NCBI GenBank assembly: GCA_963781155.1
Contig: CAWAEC010000014.1
Span: forward strand, 186,001-250,000
Source of the DNA: PALSA-693 sp963781155
Lineage (GTDB): Bacteria > Actinomycetota > Acidimicrobiia > Acidimicrobiales > Palsa-688
DNA: 64,000 nt
Reading direction: 5' to 3'
The position numbers and the translations under genes are program-made. Shown piece by piece: positions 60,872 to 64,000 of the stretch. Below the pieces are notes generated by a model that was not told the DNA's origin, ran no database searches, and saw nothing but the letters and a program-made list of their open reading frames with translations. How positions within the stretch are numbered: the first letter of the stretch is position 1; the number at the start of each line of letters is the position of its first letter.

Positions 60872-62965
60872 ATGAGCGAAACGCAGCTCGAACGCTCGGT
60901 CCTCGAGGCCAAGGAGCGGGATGAGCTCTTCGCCATCGCCGACGCTCTCGGGGCCAAGCCAGGTGCCCGGGCCAAGAAGGCCGACCTGGTAACGCAGATC
61001 CTGCGGGCGACCGGCATAGAGCCGGACAACGCCGAGGACACCCCGGAGAAGCCACGGCGGACCAGGACCCGGCGGACCGCGGCCGGTGCGGCCGCTGCGG
61101 CCGGATCGGCCGGACCCGACGCGACAACCCCGGAGGCGGAGGTCGCGCTCGGGACTGCAACGGATGGGTCCCCGGAGGGCATCACGCCAAACCCCGATCA
61201 GCCCGCCATCCCGGTCTCGGGCGGCCCAACCACCGCCCCCGCCCCTGCCAATCAGGTCCGGCGGCCCGGTCGGCCCCGGGCCACCTCCGACACCGCGTCG
61301 GCTGCTTCCACTGGCCGCCCCGAGGCGCTCCGTCTTGACATGGCTGGCGATGCGGACGCGGCTGAACCGGTGGCGTCGACGGCCCCCGCCGGGTCGGGTC
61401 CGGCTGCGGCCACTCGTCCCGGCACCAACGGCGAGCTCGGTGAGCGCGTCCGGTCCGAGCCCCGATCCACCGAGCCCCGATCCCCCGAATCCCGATCCCC
61501 CGAGTCCCGATCCCCCGAATCCCGATCCCCCGAATCCGGAGCGAACGGGGCCGGCCGCGGCGGCGGCGATTCGTCCGGCAGGCACGCCGGTCCGGCTGCG
61601 GCCGGCCAGCGACGCGAGCCACATGCAGAGTCCGGTGCCACCACCGTTGGCGACCTCGACGGCGAGAGCGACGGCCACGGTGCGCCAGCTGCTCCCGCCA
61701 GCAGTTCCCGTTCGTTCGACTCCGAACCCGGGAACCGTCGAAATCGGCGCCGGCGAGGACGGGAGCGTTTCGAGCGCGTCGACCGCGACCTGGCCGGCCA
61801 GGCCTCCGAGAGCCAGTACTCTGGCGAGCCCGTCCCGGTTACCGGCTATCTGGACTTGCGAGACGAGGGCTACGGCTTTCTTCGCACGAGTGGGTTCTTG
61901 TCCGGGCCGGGCGATGTGTATGTGTCGATCAGCCAGGTCCGCCGCTTTGCCCTCCGAAAAGGCGACTACCTGGAGGGCGCCGCCCGTCCGGCCGGCGGAA
62001 ATGAAAAATACCCCGCCTTGCTTCGTATCGACACCGTCTCCGGTTTGACCCCGGAGGAGGCGCGGGGGCGACCGCGATTCGAGAACCTCACTCCGCTGTT
62101 TCCGGATCAAAAGCTGCGTCTGGAAGTCCCGGGCGATAGCGCCAATATGACGGCCCGGATTGTCGACCTCATTGCGCCGATCGGGAAGGGCCAGCGCGGC
62201 CTTATCGTGTCGCCTCCCAAGGCTGGCAAGACCACCATTCTCAAGCAGATCGCCCACTCCATCGAGGCCAACAACCCGGACGTGGAATTGCTCGTGCTGT
62301 TGGTGGACGAGCGCCCTGAAGAAGTGACGGACATGCGGCGTTCGGTCAAAGGCGAGGTCATCGCGTCCACGTTCGATCGTCCCGCCGAGGAACACACCCA
62401 GGTTGCGGAGCTCACCATCGAACGAGCCAAGCGCATGGTCGAGCTGGGCCGGGACGTGGTGATCGTCCTGGATGGCATTACCCGTCTGGCCCGGGCGTAC
62501 AATCTGGCGCAGCCGGCGACGGGGCGGATCATGTCCGGTGGCATCGACACGGGTGCTCTCTACCCCCCGAAGAAGTTTTTCGGGGCGGCGCGGAATATTG
62601 AGGAAGGTGGATCGTTGACGATCCTGGCGACGGCACTGGTGGAGACAGGCAGCCGGATGGACGAGGTCATTTTCGAAGAGTTCAAAGGCACGGGCAACAT
62701 GGAGTTGCGCCTCGACCGGAAGTTAGCGGAACGTCGGATTTACCCCGCCATCGACGTCAACGGCTCGTCCACTCGCCACGAGGAGCTGCTCTTCGATCGG
62801 GTCCAGTTGCAACAGGTATGGAAGCTGCGTCGAGTTCTCAACGCCTTGTCAAGCGAAGGGAGTAGCGCGGCCGGTCTGGAACTGCTCATGGACCGGATCA
62901 AGACGACCCGCACCAACGACGAGTTCCTGGCCGAGGTGGCCAAGAACGCCAGCCCGTCGATTTGA
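60872..62965 (+). CDS. rho: Transcription termination factor Rho with long disordered insert
   Basis: A 697-residue Rho helicase. An N-terminal SAP-like helical part (LERSVLEAKERDELFAIADALG) is followed by about 230 disordered residues with RSPES repeats (about 200-230), Gly/Ser/Arg runs and an RNRRRRGRER tract. The cold-shock-like RNA domain (GYLDLRDEGYGFLRTSG) then leads into the ATPase: Walker A SPPKAGKTTILKQ (about 446-458), LLVLLVDERPEEV and VIVLDGITRLARAYN, then the Q/R loops. The insert is typical of actinobacterial Rho. ATG 60872. Confidence 0.92.
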   Translation: MSETQLERSVLEAKERDELFAIADALGAKPGARAKKADLVTQILRATGIEPDNAEDTPEKPRRTRTRRTAAGAAAAAGSAGPDATTPEAEVALGTATDGSPEGITPNPDQPAIPVSGGPTTAPAPANQVRRPGRPRATSDTASAASTGRPEALRLDMAGDADAAEPVASTAPAGSGPAAATRPGTNGELGERVRSEPRSTEPRSPESRSPESRSPESRSPESGANGAGRGGGDSSGRHAGPAAAGQRREPHAESGATTVGDLDGESDGHGAPAAPASSSRSFDSEPGNRRNRRRRGRERFERVDRDLAGQASESQYSGEPVPVTGYLDLRDEGYGFLRTSGFLSGPGDVYVSISQVRRFALRKGDYLEGAARPAGGNEKYPALLRIDTVSGLTPEEARGRPRFENLTPLFPDQKLRLEVPGDSANMTARIVDLIAPIGKGQRGLIVSPPKAGKTTILKQIAHSIEANNPDVELLVLLVDERPEEVTDMRRSVKGEVIASTFDRPAEEHTQVAELTIERAKRMVELGRDVVIVLDGITRLARAYNLAQPATGRIMSGGIDTGALYPPKKFFGAARNIEEGGSLTILATALVETGSRMDEVIFEEFKGTGNMELRLDRKLAERRIYPAIDVNGSSTRHEELLFDRVQLQQVWKLRRVLNALSSEGSSAAGLELLMDRIKTTRTNDEFLAEVAKNASPSI

Positions 62966-62997
62966 CCATCGACAGTTTGAAAGAGGAGAGGCAAGCC

Positions 62998-63207
62998 ATG
63001 AAGACCGAAGTTCATCCCGATTACGTGACCGCCAAGGTCACCTGTTCGTGTGGGAATACGTTCACCACCCGCTCAACCAAAGCCGAACTGCACACTGAGC
63101 TCTGCAATGCGTGCCATCCGTTCTACACCGGAAAGCAGAAGCTGGTCGACACCGGCGGGCGGGTGGAGCGCTTCGAGCGCCGCTACGGTCGGCGGGGCAA
63201 GAAGTAA
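62998..63207 (+). CDS. rpmE: 50S ribosomal protein L31, zinc-binding type
   Basis: A 69-residue L31. The zinc cysteines are present as CSCGN (residues about 16-20) and CNACH (about 36-40). The N-terminus is MKTEVHPDY and the body includes TGKQKLVDTGGRVERFERRYG. ATG 62998 with GAGGAGAGG upstream. The Cys-containing C+ form is normally replaced by a zinc-free paralogue under zinc limitation; no such paralogue is in this window. Confidence 0.93.
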   Translation: MKTEVHPDYVTAKVTCSCGNTFTTRSTKAELHTELCNACHPFYTGKQKLVDTGGRVERFERRYGRRGKK

Positions 63208-64000
63208 GCGGCGACCCGTTCGACCCGCCGGCGGCGCCCGGCCATGCTGAGCGGCTGGGCGCGCTGCGGGCGATCAAGCTTGGGGCGCTCATCAACGAGC
63301 TGCCGGAAGAAGACGGCCCCGTCCGGGTGGAGCCCCTGCCGTTCCCCGGGGGCGCGGCAGCGGTCGACCGAGAAGCGCATCGGGCCTGGATCCTCATCGA
63401 TGATCGATCCGCGCGCCGGTTCGGGCCCGCCCTGGCCTGGGCATGGCAACAGCAGGCGGCGCGGCTTGACGTGCTCGTCGAAGGGGCGGACGCCGCCGGG
63501 CTGGTAGCTCGGCGGGCGGTCGAGCTTGCCCACCCTCCGGGAGTGTGGCTCGTCTCAGGCCGATCGCTGCGTGCCGCCGTACCGACGCCAGAGGCGGTGC
63601 CGAGCGACCTCGCCCAGGACGACGGCGATATCCGCTTGTATACGGATCTGTTGGAGGCTCATGGGGTTGACCCGGTGGTCGAGCACGGGGTGCTACACGG
63701 CGAGGTGCTCGGCCTGGAGGTGGCCCGGTTGATCGGCGGTCGGCTCGAAATCGGGGTCGGCCGCCATGACCGGGCGGCGCGGGCTGAGCTGGACGATCAG
63801 TTCGGCGTGGGGGCGGCGTTGGACCAGGTTGTCGCGGCGGTCGCCAGCCGCCGCCGCCCGGGGGCCGCTCCACATCCGGCCAACCGGCTGGCCAGGTCAC
63901 GGTGGCTGCGATCTGTCGTGTGCGCGCACCCGCAGCTGATCGGCCTGGCCCGCCTCGAGGCGATGGCTCCGCCCGTGCCGTCAACGGGCGTCACCGACAA
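63207..64000 (+). CDS. Hypothetical protein, 3' truncated by the window end, start unclear
   Basis: An open frame of about 265 codons runs to the end of the window. It reads GHAERLGALRAIKLGALINE, then WILIDDRSARRFGPALAWAW, LDVLVEGADAAGLVARRAVEL, GVWLVSGRSLRAAVP, VEHGVLHGEVLGLEVARL and GRLEIGVGRHDRAARAELDD. It is a conserved-looking soluble protein of unknown family. No ATG, GTG or TTG exists in this frame between the rpmE gene and GTG 63327, so the start codon is either that one or has been lost to an indel. Confidence 0.5.

Overview
The window is chromosomal DNA of a very GC-rich actinobacterium, most like the Acidimicrobiia or a related deep lineage. The evidence is the dense mosaic of short operons, frequent GTG and TTG starts, stop/start overlaps of 1-8 nt, a SigA-type sigma factor, a HelD-like helicase, MurT/GatD, a polyphosphate-glucokinase-like gene, and a hom-thrC-rho-rpmE block. 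Many genes show a TANNNT box 6-10 nt before their start codon, the signature of leaderless transcripts. I used it to choose several starts. No species can be named from the sequence alone.

Layout. 1-9.4 kb: metabolic and small conserved genes (CoA-disulfide-reductase-like enzyme, NUDIX, PAC2, haem-ligand membrane protein, GNAT, chorismate mutase, citrate synthase, thioesterase II). 9.4-14.5 kb: an envelope-glycan-like cluster (GtrA, two methyltransferases, GT2, GT4, alpha-barrel protein), followed by tandem hairpins and a 19-bp satellite. 14.9-23 kb: haem genes hemE-hemY, a HelD-like helicase, pyrE-pdxH, rhodanese, MarR and a primary-type sigma factor. 23-27 kb: an orphan D12 adenine methylase, a lipoprotein, a flippase-like protein and a CPBP membrane protease with proline-rich repeats.

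27.1-35.65 kb: a compact type IV secretion / DNA-transfer island. It holds a MobF relaxase, divergently oriented to a VirB2-like protein, a TrbL/VirB6-like protein, a PrgI/VirB4-N protein, a VirB4 ATPase and a VirD4 coupling protein, and it ends in a nested palindrome. I see no integrase, lytic enzyme or flanking direct repeats. 35.8-42 kb: LigD-type polymerase, DoxX, murT-gatD-pncB and a ppgK-like gene. 42-47.4 kb: a MacAB-like export operon. 47.6-57.5 kb: membrane glycosyltransferase, serS, HAD phosphatase, three CaiB/BaiF CoA-transferases, tRNA-Arg(CCG) and lysA. 57.7-64 kb: a duplicated structured repeat, then hom-thrC, rho, rpmE and a partial gene.

The most interesting signals are: (i) an arginine-rich leaderless mini-ORF whose stop codon abuts lysA, transcribed divergently from tRNA-Arg(CCG) through overlapping promoters; (ii) the minimal transfer island with an apparently dead relaxase helicase half; (iii) a shared palindromic -10 box between doxX and murT; (iv) three unrelated families of tandem intergenic repeats; (v) four clear and two suspected reading-frame breaks, all after 40 kb, which could be real decay or assembly indels.
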